Shown in pieces: positions 52,418-61,912 of a stretch of DNA of 64,000 nucleotides. Location of the stretch: the NCBI RefSeq assembly GCF_001988955.1, contig NZ_CP014263.1, positions 1,736,001 to 1,800,000 on the forward strand, given 5' to 3'. The stretch's first letter is position 1. The number at the start of each line of letters is the position of its first letter. The notes under the pieces were generated by a model that was not told where the DNA came from, did not search any database, and was given only the letters and a program-made list of their open reading frames with translations. The position numbers and the translations under genes were made by a program. This DNA comes from Spirosoma montaniterrae. Its GTDB lineage: Bacteria > Bacteroidota > Bacteroidia > Cytophagales > Spirosomataceae.

Positions 52418-53557
52418 ATGCTGACAAACTTCATCATTAAATACATTTTACGACAAGAACAGGAAATGGGACTGTTTTTGGGAAGCGTGAAACAAAAGGG
52501 TTCAACAATTGTTTACATAAATTCTGTTGACATTTGGAGAAAAGAACCTTTAGGCAAAAAAATTAAAAGCATTTTAACTCTTAATTGGATACCATCCGAA
52601 AATCTAATTCAAACGGCAAGTAAAGGAATCCTTAACCAAGTAATATATGGCGGTGAAGCAGATTATAATGAGGGGCTTTTAAAAATAAATTCTTGGCACA
52701 ATTCTCAACATTGGACTTTAGATAAATTGACTGAGTATGACACAAAAAAATCAGAAAGCCTTGATACAATTACTGTATTAATTAGGACAAGCCACAGAAG
52801 ATTATCTTCAAATTTACTACATCTAAGTATTGCAGAAAGATTTGAGTTTATGTGTGTTTTATTACATCCAATGGTCGTAAAAATACCTGTGACTTCAATC
52901 ATCCATTACGTAGATATTCATTCCTCATTTGCATTTAATGAAATTAGAAAAGCAAATTTCCCAAACGCAGATGATTTGATATCATACATATACGAGCTTC
53001 AATTTATTCAACAAAAAATTGCACTATCCCTTCACGAGCTTTTATACTTAATCGATTTTGCTCAAAAGAACAAGTCCAATGCTTTGTTAATTAAAGCGGA
53101 ACTTTCATCAATAAGCGAGGTTGAAACAATATTCGCGTATTTAAAAGCTTCAATTGAGAAGACAATTGTGATAATTGGTTTGACTTTTGGAATTAAGAAC
53201 TTAGAAACAAAAAAAACTCATAAATCAAAAATAGATGCCTTAACGAAAGGTATTCCGCAACGAGTAAAGGAGTTATTTTATTACGAATTCGTGCTTAACT
53301 TTATTAGCTCAGACAGTTTAGAAAATTTGAATAATTACAGAACAGGGATCTTACACAAAAAAGGAATTTCAGATTTGCAACCTCACTCGTATATTGGACA
53401 AAGTGCAATGGAAAATCCACTAAAGAAAATTTTTTCTGTGCTTATGGAGCAACACGCAATAAATAGTGCTGTTTTGATTGGAACATATGCAATGTTGACG
53501 GACGAATTAGTTAGATTACAACCACCAAATATTTCACCTTTTGATTTACCTTATTAA
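52418..53557 (+). CDS. Hypothetical protein, accessory (possible HEPN-like helical fold)
   Basis: 379 residues, strongly AT-rich. An N-terminal alpha/beta part (MGLFLGSVKQKGSTIVYINS) is followed by a long helical region (ADDLISYIYELQFIQQKIAL, AELSSISEVETIFAYLKASI) and a late NNYRTGILHKKGISDLQPHS, in which R....H could be a HEPN-type site. I do not recognise the family and the HEPN suggestion is weak. Single gene behind promoter-leader copy 3, followed by a palindrome at 53606. Confidence 0.65.
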   Translation: MLTNFIIKYILRQEQEMGLFLGSVKQKGSTIVYINSVDIWRKEPLGKKIKSILTLNWIPSENLIQTASKGILNQVIYGGEADYNEGLLKINSWHNSQHWTLDKLTEYDTKKSESLDTITVLIRTSHRRLSSNLLHLSIAERFEFMCVLLHPMVVKIPVTSIIHYVDIHSSFAFNEIRKANFPNADDLISYIYELQFIQQKIALSLHELLYLIDFAQKNKSNALLIKAELSSISEVETIFAYLKASIEKTIVIIGLTFGIKNLETKKTHKSKIDALTKGIPQRVKELFYYEFVLNFISSDSLENLNNYRTGILHKKGISDLQPHSYIGQSAMENPLKKIFSVLMEQHAINSAVLIGTYAMLTDELVRLQPPNISPFDLPY

Positions 53558-53605
53558 AGGTTAAACTGCATCTAACAAAGGGGTTACGTCAGGCGGGCTG
53601 AAGTG

Positions 53606-53628
53606 CGAAACTCAACAGTTGAGTTTCG
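53606..53628 (+). terminator. Palindrome after the 52.4-kb gene
   Basis: CGAAACTCAAC-A-GTTGAGTTTCG is a perfect 11-bp inverted repeat with one central base, 49 bp after the stop. It could be a terminator stem or a protein site; no good T-tract follows. Confidence 0.45.
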
Positions 53629-53713
53629 ATTAAACATTAGTAATAAACTCGGTTTTTGTGCTTCTATTTCCCGCCCGAACGCGCATATCCCAAGAACGCT
53701 ACCCCAAACAACC

Positions 53714-53748
53714 AAAAAACAAGCCCGATCCCAACCAAACCGGGCTTG
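53714..53748 (-). terminator. Rho-independent terminator of the M61 peptidase gene
   Basis: On the minus strand CAAGCCCG (53748-53741) pairs with CGGGCTTG (53727-53720), followed by six Ts (53719-53714). 15 bp after the M61 stop codon. Confidence 0.8.
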
Positions 53749-53762
53749 CGCTTTCAAAACCT

Positions 53763-55619
53763 CTACTTCACATACAACCACTTGTTATACAACGCTTTCT
53801 GCGCGTCGGTGCGGTTGGGGAGTGGCTCCAAGCGGTAGCTCAGGAGCGGATTTTGGGTCAGCGTGACGGGGATTTCGCGCAGCAGACCGGCCCGGTTTAC
53901 CAATACCGTCAGCTTCTCGCCCACGCGACGACCGCCAATGAACCGCAGCAGGTCGTCGCCCACGCGCACGCCATCGACCGAGATTACCTCATCGCCCACG
54001 TTCAGCCCATCGGCGTAAGCCGCCGACCCGCGCCGGACGCTCGAAATCACGGCTTTGCCGTTCTGCACGGTTGTGCCTGCGCCTAAGAAACCGTCTGCCG
54101 ATTTTCCGGCTACGTTCACCAATTGCAGCCCCACGGGCGCGAAATAGGCGTTGTAGTCAATCGGGTTGGTGCTGTTGACGGCAATGGTAAAGAAATCGTC
54201 GAGTTTGCGGCCCGCTACCTGCTCGGCGGCCTGCCGGAATTCGGCGTCGGTGAAACCGCGCTTCTGCTTTTTGTAGTATTCGGTATAGAGCAGCCGCATC
54301 AGGTCGTCCATGCTGCGTTCGCCGTTGCTGCCTGCCAGAATCGCGAGGTTCAGGATGGTGCCCAACACCGAGCCTTTGCTGTAGTACGAAATGGTGGTGT
54401 TGGCCGAATTTTCGTTCGGGCGGTAGCCTTTAATCCAGGCGTCGAAGCTCGATTCCGAAACGGTCTGTACGCGGGTGCCGGGCTGATTTTCAATCTGCGT
54501 GATGTCGTTGGCAACGATGCCGAGGTAGGCTTCGGGCGTATGGAAACCGGCCCGGCGCAGGATGTAGTCTTCGTAGAACGACGTGCAACCCTCCGCCAGC
54601 CAGAGCATGGTGGTGTAGTTTTCGTTCTCGTAGTCGAACGGCCCGAGCGCAACGGGCCGGATGCGCTTCACGTTCCAGAGGTGGAAATATTCGTGGGCCA
54701 CGAGCGTCAGAAACCCTTTGTAGCTCGCTTCGGTAGCGTAGGCATTGCGGTAGGTTTCGAGCACGGTCGAGTTGAGGTGTTCCAGCCCGCCCCCGCCCTG
54801 CGGAATGTGATGCACGATAAACGTGTAGTCGGTGCAGGGGTGTTCGCCAACGACCGTTGCCGCCGTTTCGCAGACGCGCTTGTAATCGGCGGCTAAGCGT
54901 TTTTCATCGTACAGCACCTCGCCGAACATCGCCACCGTGTGCGGAATCCCCGACGCCGTGAACGTAAACGAGTTGTGGTTGCCAATCTCAATCGGCGAAT
55001 CGACCAGAATATCGTAATCCTGCGCTTCATAGGTATACGCCTGCCCATCAACGACTTTCAGGCCGGTAGCCACCTTTTTCCATTCTTTATAGGGTTGAAT
55101 GATGACCCGGTGCGGCAGCGGTTTCAGCGCATCGACGTACATAAACACGCTGGCCGGGGTGATGTAGCCGTGGTCGGCGTCGATGAAGCTGGTACGCACC
55201 GTTAACTCATTGGCATACACCCGGTAGCGAATCGTCAGGTCGTTATCGGCGGAGTAGACGCGCCAGGCATTTTTGCGGATTTTTTCGGACCGTACCGGGC
55301 TGCCGTTGGCCGTTGCCGTGAAGGCTTCCACGTTTTTGGCATATTCGCGAATTAAATACGAGCCGGGTGTCCAGACCGGCATTTTAATGTCGATGTAATT
55401 GGTTTTGCGGGCATTGGTGGCCGACGCTGCGTTTTTCACCTGCATTTCGACCTCGAAATAGTGGGTCTGCGGCTCCGGCATCGACACCACGTAGGTTATG
55501 GTTGGCGCGGGGGGCGGGGTGGGTTCATCGGTGCGTTCGCGGGGGGTTGAGTAGCCAGTAAAGGCAGCAAAAAGAGTCCAGAGGGTAAGTAAATACACGT
55601 GCCGGGCGTTTTTTTTCAT
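53763..55619 (-). CDS. M61 family metallopeptidase (glycyl aminopeptidase-like) with PDZ domain
   Basis: 618 residues from ATG 55619 (MKKNARHVYLLTLWTLFAAF, signal peptide); an ATG 18 codons upstream would bury the signal. An N-terminal beta domain (YVVSMPEPQTHYFEVEMQVK), the zinc site LVAHEYFHLWNVKRIRPVAL (HExxH variant HEYFH) with the later Glu in WLAEGCTSFYEDY, and a C-terminal PDZ region (SVRRGSAAYADGLNVGDEVI, GGRRVGEKLTVLVNRAGLLR). A periplasmic or outer-membrane-associated peptidase. Part of its 3' end is duplicated at 52131-52235. Confidence 0.93.
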   Translation of the reverse strand: MKKNARHVYLLTLWTLFAAFTGYSTPRERTDEPTPPPAPTITYVVSMPEPQTHYFEVEMQVKNAASATNARKTNYIDIKMPVWTPGSYLIREYAKNVEAFTATANGSPVRSEKIRKNAWRVYSADNDLTIRYRVYANELTVRTSFIDADHGYITPASVFMYVDALKPLPHRVIIQPYKEWKKVATGLKVVDGQAYTYEAQDYDILVDSPIEIGNHNSFTFTASGIPHTVAMFGEVLYDEKRLAADYKRVCETAATVVGEHPCTDYTFIVHHIPQGGGGLEHLNSTVLETYRNAYATEASYKGFLTLVAHEYFHLWNVKRIRPVALGPFDYENENYTTMLWLAEGCTSFYEDYILRRAGFHTPEAYLGIVANDITQIENQPGTRVQTVSESSFDAWIKGYRPNENSANTTISYYSKGSVLGTILNLAILAGSNGERSMDDLMRLLYTEYYKKQKRGFTDAEFRQAAEQVAGRKLDDFFTIAVNSTNPIDYNAYFAPVGLQLVNVAGKSADGFLGAGTTVQNGKAVISSVRRGSAAYADGLNVGDEVISVDGVRVGDDLLRFIGGRRVGEKLTVLVNRAGLLREIPVTLTQNPLLSYRLEPLPNRTDAQKALYNKWLYVK

Positions 55620-55703
55620 ACGGAAACCGAAAAGCCTTCGTTTTTTGTCCAGATTTGACGTGAAATTTGCCAATTAATCGGCGAAGTTACTGCGAAATAA
55701 TGG

Positions 55704-55817
55704 TTACACAGAGATGCACAGAGAGAAAAAAGAGATACACAGAGGTCTCTGCGAGACGTAGAACTTATTTCGGAAGGTCTCTGTGTATCTCTTTTTTCTC
55801 CGTGTATCTCTGTGTAA
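55704..55817. repeat. CACAGAGA-type inverted repeat, copy 1
   Basis: TTACACAGAGATGCACAGAG continuing GAAAAAAGAGATACACAGAG on the left pairs with CTCTGTGTATCTCTTTTTTC and CTCCGTGTATCTCTGTGTAA on the right, about 45 nt per arm with a ~25-bp centre. It lies between the divergent M61 and TPR genes. A homologous element is at 58851. Confidence 0.8.
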
Positions 55818-55833
55818 TAACTTTACACCCCAT

Positions 55834-58800
55834 ATGCCCCATTTCCGTTTAACCGCTTTCTATCTGTTATTAGTCGGGATAATTCCGGCACTGGCCCAGC
55901 GTACCCAGAGTTATCAGGAACCCGATTACCACTACCGCAACGGGCTTGAACTGTTCGAGCGCAACAACTACGCGGCTGCCCGCTACGAGTTTCGGCAGTA
56001 CCTCGAACCCCGCCGGGGCGACGGTGCCCATACGCTGCTCAACACCAACGACCAGAACGCGGTGGAGGCTGAGTATTACATTGCCCTGTCGAGTTTGTAC
56101 ATCGATGAGCCGGGGGCCGAACTGCTCGTGGATCGGTTCGTGAACAACCACAGCCAGCACCCGAAGGCCGCGCAGTTGTACGGCGATTTGGGTTCGTATT
56201 ATTACAACCGGCAGGATTATGCAAAGGCGATTACGTTTCTGGAAAAAGCCGTAGAGCAGGGCGGCAGCAACGCCCGCCAAACGGCCTACAAATACCAGTT
56301 GGCCCTCTCCTACTACAACACCCAGGATTTGCAGCGTGCCCTGCCCCTGCTGAACGAGGTGAAACTAAACCCCGATTCGCCCGATGCTGCGGCAGCGTCG
56401 TACTATGCCGGAACCATTAATTTCAGGAACCGCAACTACGACGAAGCGGTGACCGACTTCCGGCGCGTCGAGAACAACCCGACCTACCAGAATCAGGTGC
56501 CGAACTGGATTGCCCAGGCCCTGTATCGCCAACGCCGGTTCGATGAACTGCTGACGTATTCGGAGCCGCTGCTGCGCCGGAACAACGGCCCGGGGCTAAG
56601 CGAGGTCGCGCTGTTTACGGCGGAGGTCTATTACCAGCAAAACCAGTTTGCCAAAGCCATTCCGTACTACCGGCAGTATATCGGTTCGGCGGGCGCGAAA
56701 GCTCCCGGAGCCGTGAAGTTCCGCTACGGGCAGTCGCTGTTTCGCACGGGGGCCTACAATGACGCCATTACGCAGTTGAAACCGCTGGCGGGAGGCAAAG
56801 ACACCACGGCCCAGTATGCCGCTTATACGCTCGGTGTCAGCTATTTGCAGACCCAGAATCCGGCCTACGCCCTCAACGCCTTCGATCAGGCCGGGCGGCT
56901 GTCGTTCAACCGCGAGATTCAGGAAGAAGCCCGGTTCAACCACGCCAAACTGCAACTCGATCAGAACAACGGAGCCGACGCGGTGAAAGAACTGACCGCG
57001 TTCCTGAAACAATACCCCGACAGTCGCTTTGAGAACGAAGCCAACGAACTGGTCGGCGAAGCCTATTTCGTCTCGAACAATTACCCAGCAGCCATCGCCT
57101 ACATCGAAGGGCTGAAACGCCGGACGCCCAAAATAAATGCCACCTACCAGCGGCTGACGTATAACCAGGGCGTCAACGATTTCAACGCCGAACGCTACCC
57201 GCAGGCCGTTGCCAACCTCGACAAGTCGCTCAGGTACCCGGTCGATAGTGAGTTGCAGCAGGCTGCGCAGTTCTGGAAGGCAGAAGCGTATTCGGCTGGT
57301 AAACAATACGATACGGCCATTCCGCTCTATGCCAGCATTGCCAAAGGCTCCGGCGAGTATGCGGCCAAAAGCCAGTACGGTATCGGCTATGCGTATTACA
57401 ACAAGAAAGACTACACCCGCGCCCTCCCCTACTTCCGCGATTTCATCAGCCGGGGAGCATCGGCGGGTGAGTCGGATCTCACGGCCCAACTTTCGGATGC
57501 AACGGTTCGGCTGGCCGACAGCTATTTTGCAGGCAAGCAGTACAACGACGCCCTGCGCTACTACGATCAGGCCATTGCCCGCAACGCGCCCGACAAAGAT
57601 TATGCGGCCTACCAGAAGGCCGTGATTCTGAGCTACACGGGCCGCGACGCCGAAGCCAAAGCCCAGTTCGAGCAGGTGCAGCGGCAGTTTCCGAACTCGC
57701 GGTTTGTGGATCAGAGCCTGTTCCAGACCGCCAACGTCGACTTCGAGAAAGGCAACTACCAGGCTGCTATTCAGGGCTTTTCGCGGTTTATTCAAACCAA
57801 GCCAGCCAGTTCGCTGGTTCCGGCTGCACTGCTGAAACGGGCCATCGCCTACGGCAACCTGCAACAGTATGACCCCGCCATTGCCGATTACAAAAGCATC
57901 TTAGACAATTACGGCAACTCCGATCAGGCGCAGAGTGCGCTGCTCGGCATTCAGAACACGCTCAACGATGCTGGTCGGCCCGAAGAGTTTTCGCAGGTGC
58001 TGGGTCAGTACAAACGCGGCAATCCCGGCAGCACGGAGGTGGAAAAGGTGCAGTTCGAGAACGCCAAGAATATTTATTTCAACGAAAAATACGCCCAGGC
58101 CATTCAGTCGCTGCTGGCGTATGTGCAGGAATACCCGAACAGCCCGAATCTAAACGAAGCCCGGTTCTACATTGCCGAATCGTACCGGCAAACCAACGAC
58201 CCGGCCAATGCCCTGCGCTATTATTACCAGGTCAGCGGGACGTCGGACTATGTGCTGCGGGCGGCTACCCGTGCGGCTGACCTCGAAGCCAAACAGAAAA
58301 ATTACCCCCGCGCCGTGCGAAATTACCAGTTGGTGATTGGCCGCGCCAACGACAAAGCCGCGCAGGTAACGGCTCAGCTTGGCCTGATGGACACCTATTT
58401 CGTGATGCCCAAACTCGATTCGGCGGCAGTGATTGCCCGCGAATTGGTAGCGGGCGGGGGCGTGGTGCCGGGGGCGCAGAACCGGGCGCAGTTGATGCTC
58501 GGCAAGGTTGCCTTCCAGAAAGCCGATTACAAAACAGCCCAGACGGAGTTCGACAAAACGATTGCGCTGGCAAAAGACGTGAACGGAGCCGAAGCACAAT
58601 ATTACCTCGGCGAGATACTCTACCGGCAGAAAAAATATAAAGAATCGGTGCAGACGCTGTTGAAATTCAACGAGCAGTTTGCCGATTTCGAGTACTGGAA
58701 AGGCCGGGCGTTCCTGCTCATCGCCGACAACAACGTGGCCTTAGATGAGATGGCGCAGGCCAAAGCGGTGCTCCAATCCATCATCGACAACTCATCCGAC

Positions 58801-58848
58801 GAAACCATCGTCACGGAAGCAAAGCAAAAACTGGCAAAACTGAATTAG
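55834..58848 (+). CDS. Large secreted TPR-repeat protein
   Basis: 1004 residues from ATG 55834 (MPHFRLTAFYLLLVGIIPAL then AQ, signal peptide); an earlier ATG lies inside the inverted repeat. About twenty TPR/Sel1-like helical repeats cover the protein (YAAARYEFRQYLEPRRGDGA, YAKAITFLEKAVEQGGSNAR, YPQAVANLDKSLRYPVDSEL, YKESVQTLLKFNEQFADFEY). A periplasmic or outer-membrane scaffold, like the TPR proteins of BamD/YbgF type. First of three plus-strand genes with the barrel protein and the SPOR protein. Confidence 0.85.
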   Translation: MPHFRLTAFYLLLVGIIPALAQRTQSYQEPDYHYRNGLELFERNNYAAARYEFRQYLEPRRGDGAHTLLNTNDQNAVEAEYYIALSSLYIDEPGAELLVDRFVNNHSQHPKAAQLYGDLGSYYYNRQDYAKAITFLEKAVEQGGSNARQTAYKYQLALSYYNTQDLQRALPLLNEVKLNPDSPDAAAASYYAGTINFRNRNYDEAVTDFRRVENNPTYQNQVPNWIAQALYRQRRFDELLTYSEPLLRRNNGPGLSEVALFTAEVYYQQNQFAKAIPYYRQYIGSAGAKAPGAVKFRYGQSLFRTGAYNDAITQLKPLAGGKDTTAQYAAYTLGVSYLQTQNPAYALNAFDQAGRLSFNREIQEEARFNHAKLQLDQNNGADAVKELTAFLKQYPDSRFENEANELVGEAYFVSNNYPAAIAYIEGLKRRTPKINATYQRLTYNQGVNDFNAERYPQAVANLDKSLRYPVDSELQQAAQFWKAEAYSAGKQYDTAIPLYASIAKGSGEYAAKSQYGIGYAYYNKKDYTRALPYFRDFISRGASAGESDLTAQLSDATVRLADSYFAGKQYNDALRYYDQAIARNAPDKDYAAYQKAVILSYTGRDAEAKAQFEQVQRQFPNSRFVDQSLFQTANVDFEKGNYQAAIQGFSRFIQTKPASSLVPAALLKRAIAYGNLQQYDPAIADYKSILDNYGNSDQAQSALLGIQNTLNDAGRPEEFSQVLGQYKRGNPGSTEVEKVQFENAKNIYFNEKYAQAIQSLLAYVQEYPNSPNLNEARFYIAESYRQTNDPANALRYYYQVSGTSDYVLRAATRAADLEAKQKNYPRAVRNYQLVIGRANDKAAQVTAQLGLMDTYFVMPKLDSAAVIARELVAGGGVVPGAQNRAQLMLGKVAFQKADYKTAQTEFDKTIALAKDVNGAEAQYYLGEILYRQKKYKESVQTLLKFNEQFADFEYWKGRAFLLIADNNVALDEMAQAKAVLQSIIDNSSDETIVTEAKQKLAKLN

Positions 58849-58850
58849 AT

Positions 58851-58957
58851 TTTTGGGACACAGAGATGCACAAAGGAGCACAGAGATACACAGAGAAAAT
58901 TTTAGCTAAATCCTCTGTGTATCTCCGTGCGTCTTGGTGTATCTCTGTGTCCCAAAA
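58851..58957. repeat. CACAGAGA-type inverted repeat, copy 2
   Basis: TTTTGGGACACAGAGATGCA ... CACAGAGATACACAGAG on the left pairs with CTCTGTGTATCTCCGTGCGT ... TGTATCTCTGTGTCCCAAAA on the right. It begins 2 bp after the TPR stop. It could act as a terminator stem and as a mobile palindrome. Related to copy 1 at 55704. Confidence 0.8.
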
Positions 58958-58981
58958 AAAACTGCCTCAAAAAGTAAATCC

Positions 58982-60655
58982 ATGACATCACGTACTATCC
59001 CCCTTCTCCTTCTCGTCGTTCCGGCACTGGCGCAGCAACCAAGGCCGACACGGCCTGTGAGAGAGGGTGAGGTTGACAATCAGGAAATTACGGTCGAGAA
59101 AAGCCGGAAAATTGAGCTACCCCCGGCCAATCGGCTGTTCAACAAGATTCCGTCGGTAAAACCCTCGGCAGAGCAGCGTAAGCTGACCTATGAGTTTGAA
59201 GACCGTAAACTCACCGTGGGCGACCCGCGCATTACGCCCGGCGTATTGCCCCCTACTACCACCGCCCCCGACGAAACACCCCGCTACGACAATTACGTAA
59301 AACTCGGCGCGGGCAACTACAACTCGTTTTATGGCGAAGGATTCGTGGGCATCAATACGCTGTCGAATCTGGCGGTAGAAGGGTCGCTGCGGCACCTGTC
59401 GTCGGGCGTGGGGCCGGTCGATGGCCGCAATTCGTCGCAGGCCGATACGCGGCTGCGGCTCACGGGCAAATACCTGACCGACGCTTTCAAGTTTCAGGGC
59501 GATTTAGGTTTCGACCGCAACGCATACAACTTTTATGGCTACAGCCGCGCTTTTGCCGAGCAACCCGACTTCAGCCGCGAACTGATCCGGCAGCGGCTGA
59601 ATACGGTCAACTTTAAGGTCGGTATCGAAAATGCGAACGCAGAAAGCGCGATTGACTACTCGCTGAAAACGGGCATCACCTCGCTGCGCGATTTGTATAA
59701 TGCCTCGGAAACCGACTGGGGCACCAACTTCAACGGTTCGCTTGGCATTACCGATAAAATTGTTGCGCTGGTGGCCGCCGATGCCTACGTGACGCAGCGT
59801 TCCGACGGGTCGATTGTCGATAACCGGAACCTGTTTCGGGTGAAGCCGACCTTCAAGTATAACTCGAACCTGCTGACCGTGACGGTGGGCATCAATGCCG
59901 TGAACGAAACCGACCGGCGGGCAGGCATCAACAGCACGCGGGCCTTTCCGGTGGTCGATATTGACGTGACGCCCATCGGCAACATACATTTTTTTGCGGG
60001 TGTCGATGGCGACATTAACCGAAATACGCTGCGCTCCTTACTCACTGAAAACAGGTGGCTTGCCCCGCAGGTGGTTTTAGCGAACACCGTTAAGTCGCTC
60101 GATCTGTACGGTGGCTCGAAGGGCGACATTGGGGGCGGTTTTTCCTACGAAGGCAAAGTATCGTATGCCCGCTACCGTAACTTCTCGACCTTCAACAACG
60201 CCGTACCCGACACCTCGAAATTCTTTGTGCTCTACGACGGGGGCGTGTCGCAGGTGCTGACCATTTCGGGGCAGTTGGCCTACGCGCAGAAAGACAAATT
60301 CCGCTCGACGCTCAAAGCCGACTTTTTCAGTTACGGCCTCGACCGGCTGACCGAAGCCTGGGGCCGTCCGCGCGTGGCCGGTACGTGGACGAACTCGTAT
60401 GTGCTGAACAAGAAATTATTCATCACGGCAGATTTGTACTTTTACGAGGGCATCAAAAACCGCAACTTCGTATCGGGCCTGACCTACACGCTGAAACCCA
60501 TCTACGACGCCAACGTCAAGATTGACTATTTCTTAGGCAGGCAGGTATCGGCCTTTGTCTCGTTAAATAATATCTTCGGGCAGAATTACCAGCGGTATTT
60601 GTATTATCAGGTGCAGGGCCTTAACTTTCTCGGAGGAATCAGTTATTCGTTCTAA
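58982..60655 (+). CDS. Outer-membrane beta-barrel protein (TonB-receptor-like, no plug)
   Basis: 557 residues from ATG 58982 (MTSRTIPLLLLVVPALAQQP, signal peptide). A short proline-rich part is followed by many amphipathic strands (NYVKLGAGNYNSFYGEGFVG, LRLTGKYLTDAFKFQGDLGF, NVKIDYFLGRQVSAFVSLNN) ending in ...GGISYSF, a C-terminal aromatic as in outer-membrane barrels. No plug or TonB-box domain is seen, so it probably is not an active transporter. Likely partner of the neighbouring TPR and SPOR proteins. Confidence 0.8.
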   Translation: MTSRTIPLLLLVVPALAQQPRPTRPVREGEVDNQEITVEKSRKIELPPANRLFNKIPSVKPSAEQRKLTYEFEDRKLTVGDPRITPGVLPPTTTAPDETPRYDNYVKLGAGNYNSFYGEGFVGINTLSNLAVEGSLRHLSSGVGPVDGRNSSQADTRLRLTGKYLTDAFKFQGDLGFDRNAYNFYGYSRAFAEQPDFSRELIRQRLNTVNFKVGIENANAESAIDYSLKTGITSLRDLYNASETDWGTNFNGSLGITDKIVALVAADAYVTQRSDGSIVDNRNLFRVKPTFKYNSNLLTVTVGINAVNETDRRAGINSTRAFPVVDIDVTPIGNIHFFAGVDGDINRNTLRSLLTENRWLAPQVVLANTVKSLDLYGGSKGDIGGGFSYEGKVSYARYRNFSTFNNAVPDTSKFFVLYDGGVSQVLTISGQLAYAQKDKFRSTLKADFFSYGLDRLTEAWGRPRVAGTWTNSYVLNKKLFITADLYFYEGIKNRNFVSGLTYTLKPIYDANVKIDYFLGRQVSAFVSLNNIFGQNYQRYLYYQVQGLNFLGGISYSF

Positions 60656-60666
60656 TCACACACACG

Positions 60667-61817
60667 ATGGCATCCGTAAATGAGTACCTGAAAAAACTGC
60701 TGTACCAGTACGACTGCGTAGTTGTGCCGGAACTGGGGGCTTTTCTGACCCACTACCAGTCAGCTTCATTTACGGAATCGAGCAGTCAGTATCTGCCCCC
60801 CGCAAGCGCGTTGCCTTTAACGAGGCTCTGCGGTTGGACGATGGGATTCTGGCAAACTACATCATGCTGCACGAGCCGCTCACCCGCGAGGGCGCGCAAC
60901 GGCACATCAGCCTGTTTGTGAATGAGTTGCGGCAACAGGTGCAGCAAACCGGCTGCTTCGACATCGACGGAATCGGCATGTTCACCCAGAACGACGAAGG
61001 TCGGTTGCAGTTTGAGCCGGGGCTGCGGCATAATTTTTTCGGCGAAGCCTACGGTATGAACGCGGTAGAAGCCCAGCTATTGAATCGCCAGCCTGCCGAA
61101 GAACCCGTGTTCGACGCGGTGCCTGTGACAACGGCCCTCGGCCCGGTGCTGGTGCGCGACGAAGAAACCACGCTGGTGCCCTACCGCCCGGCCCGGCCCT
61201 ACTGGCGCGTAGCGGCTGCGGCCCTGCTGGTTGGTTCGCTCGGTCTGGTGAGCTATTTCTCGGTCATCAAGCCGGGGCAACCGCTGCAAAGCAGCCTCGA
61301 CCCGGCGGGTCTGCTGCGCATTCCGGCCACGCTGGCGTCGTACTGGAGCAACCCCCGCGACCCAAACGAGACTCGTAAACCAGTTGTCATTCGCCCCGTA
61401 ACGCCTAAGCCAGCGGTTGCGGTAGCTGTAACAGCCGAAGCAACACCGGCCCCGAAGCCAGTCGAAAAACCCGCCGTAACGCCCGCGCCAGTCAGCAAAC
61501 CCAACGTAGTTGCTGCGCCAGTGGTTAAACCCGCATCGGCACCGGTTGCCATGGCAAAACCCGTTACCAAACCGGCTCGGACGGGGCCGTTCTTTACGGT
61601 TATTGCCGGTAGTTTCGCCAATAAGCCCAACGCGCTGCGGCTGCGCCGACAACTCCGCAAGGTTGGTTTCGCCGATGCCTATATCATTCCGCCAACGAGA
61701 AGAAATAAGTTGTACAAAGTAGCCGCTTCCGGCTCCGGGAATATAGCCGACGCCCTGACAGCCGCCGATTCGATCAGCACTTTCGCCAAAACCACCGCCT
61801 GGATTATGCGGAACTGA
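60667..61817 (+). CDS. CCDC81-type HU domain + SPOR-domain protein, interrupted by one frameshift
   Basis: ATG 60667 gives MASVNEYLKKLLYQYDCVVV, PELGAFLTHYQSASFTESSS, QYLPP, then the frame is lost at a six-C run (60796-60801). With one more C it continues RKRVAFNEALRLDDGILANY and MLHEPLTREGAQRHISLFVN, an HU-CCDC81 fold. Next come one membrane helix (VAAAALLVGSLGLVSYFSVI), a Pro/Ala/Lys-rich linker and a C-terminal SPOR domain (FFTVIAGSFANKPNALRLRR). SPOR domains bind denuded septal peptidoglycan. Restored length 383 residues. It begins 11 bp after the barrel gene. Confidence 0.85.
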
Positions 61818-61912
61818 TTCGGACAGAGTATATCGACCTCAGAATTGACTACCACGTAAACCTGTTCAGGGATCGGTTTATTTTCTGGTCGAGCCGGGTC
61901 TCCAGGTTGGCG

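Noticed and set aside
52418..53557. Firm HEPN call for the 379-residue accessory protein
   Set aside because: Only one R....H-like spot in a helical tail; too weak for more than a note.
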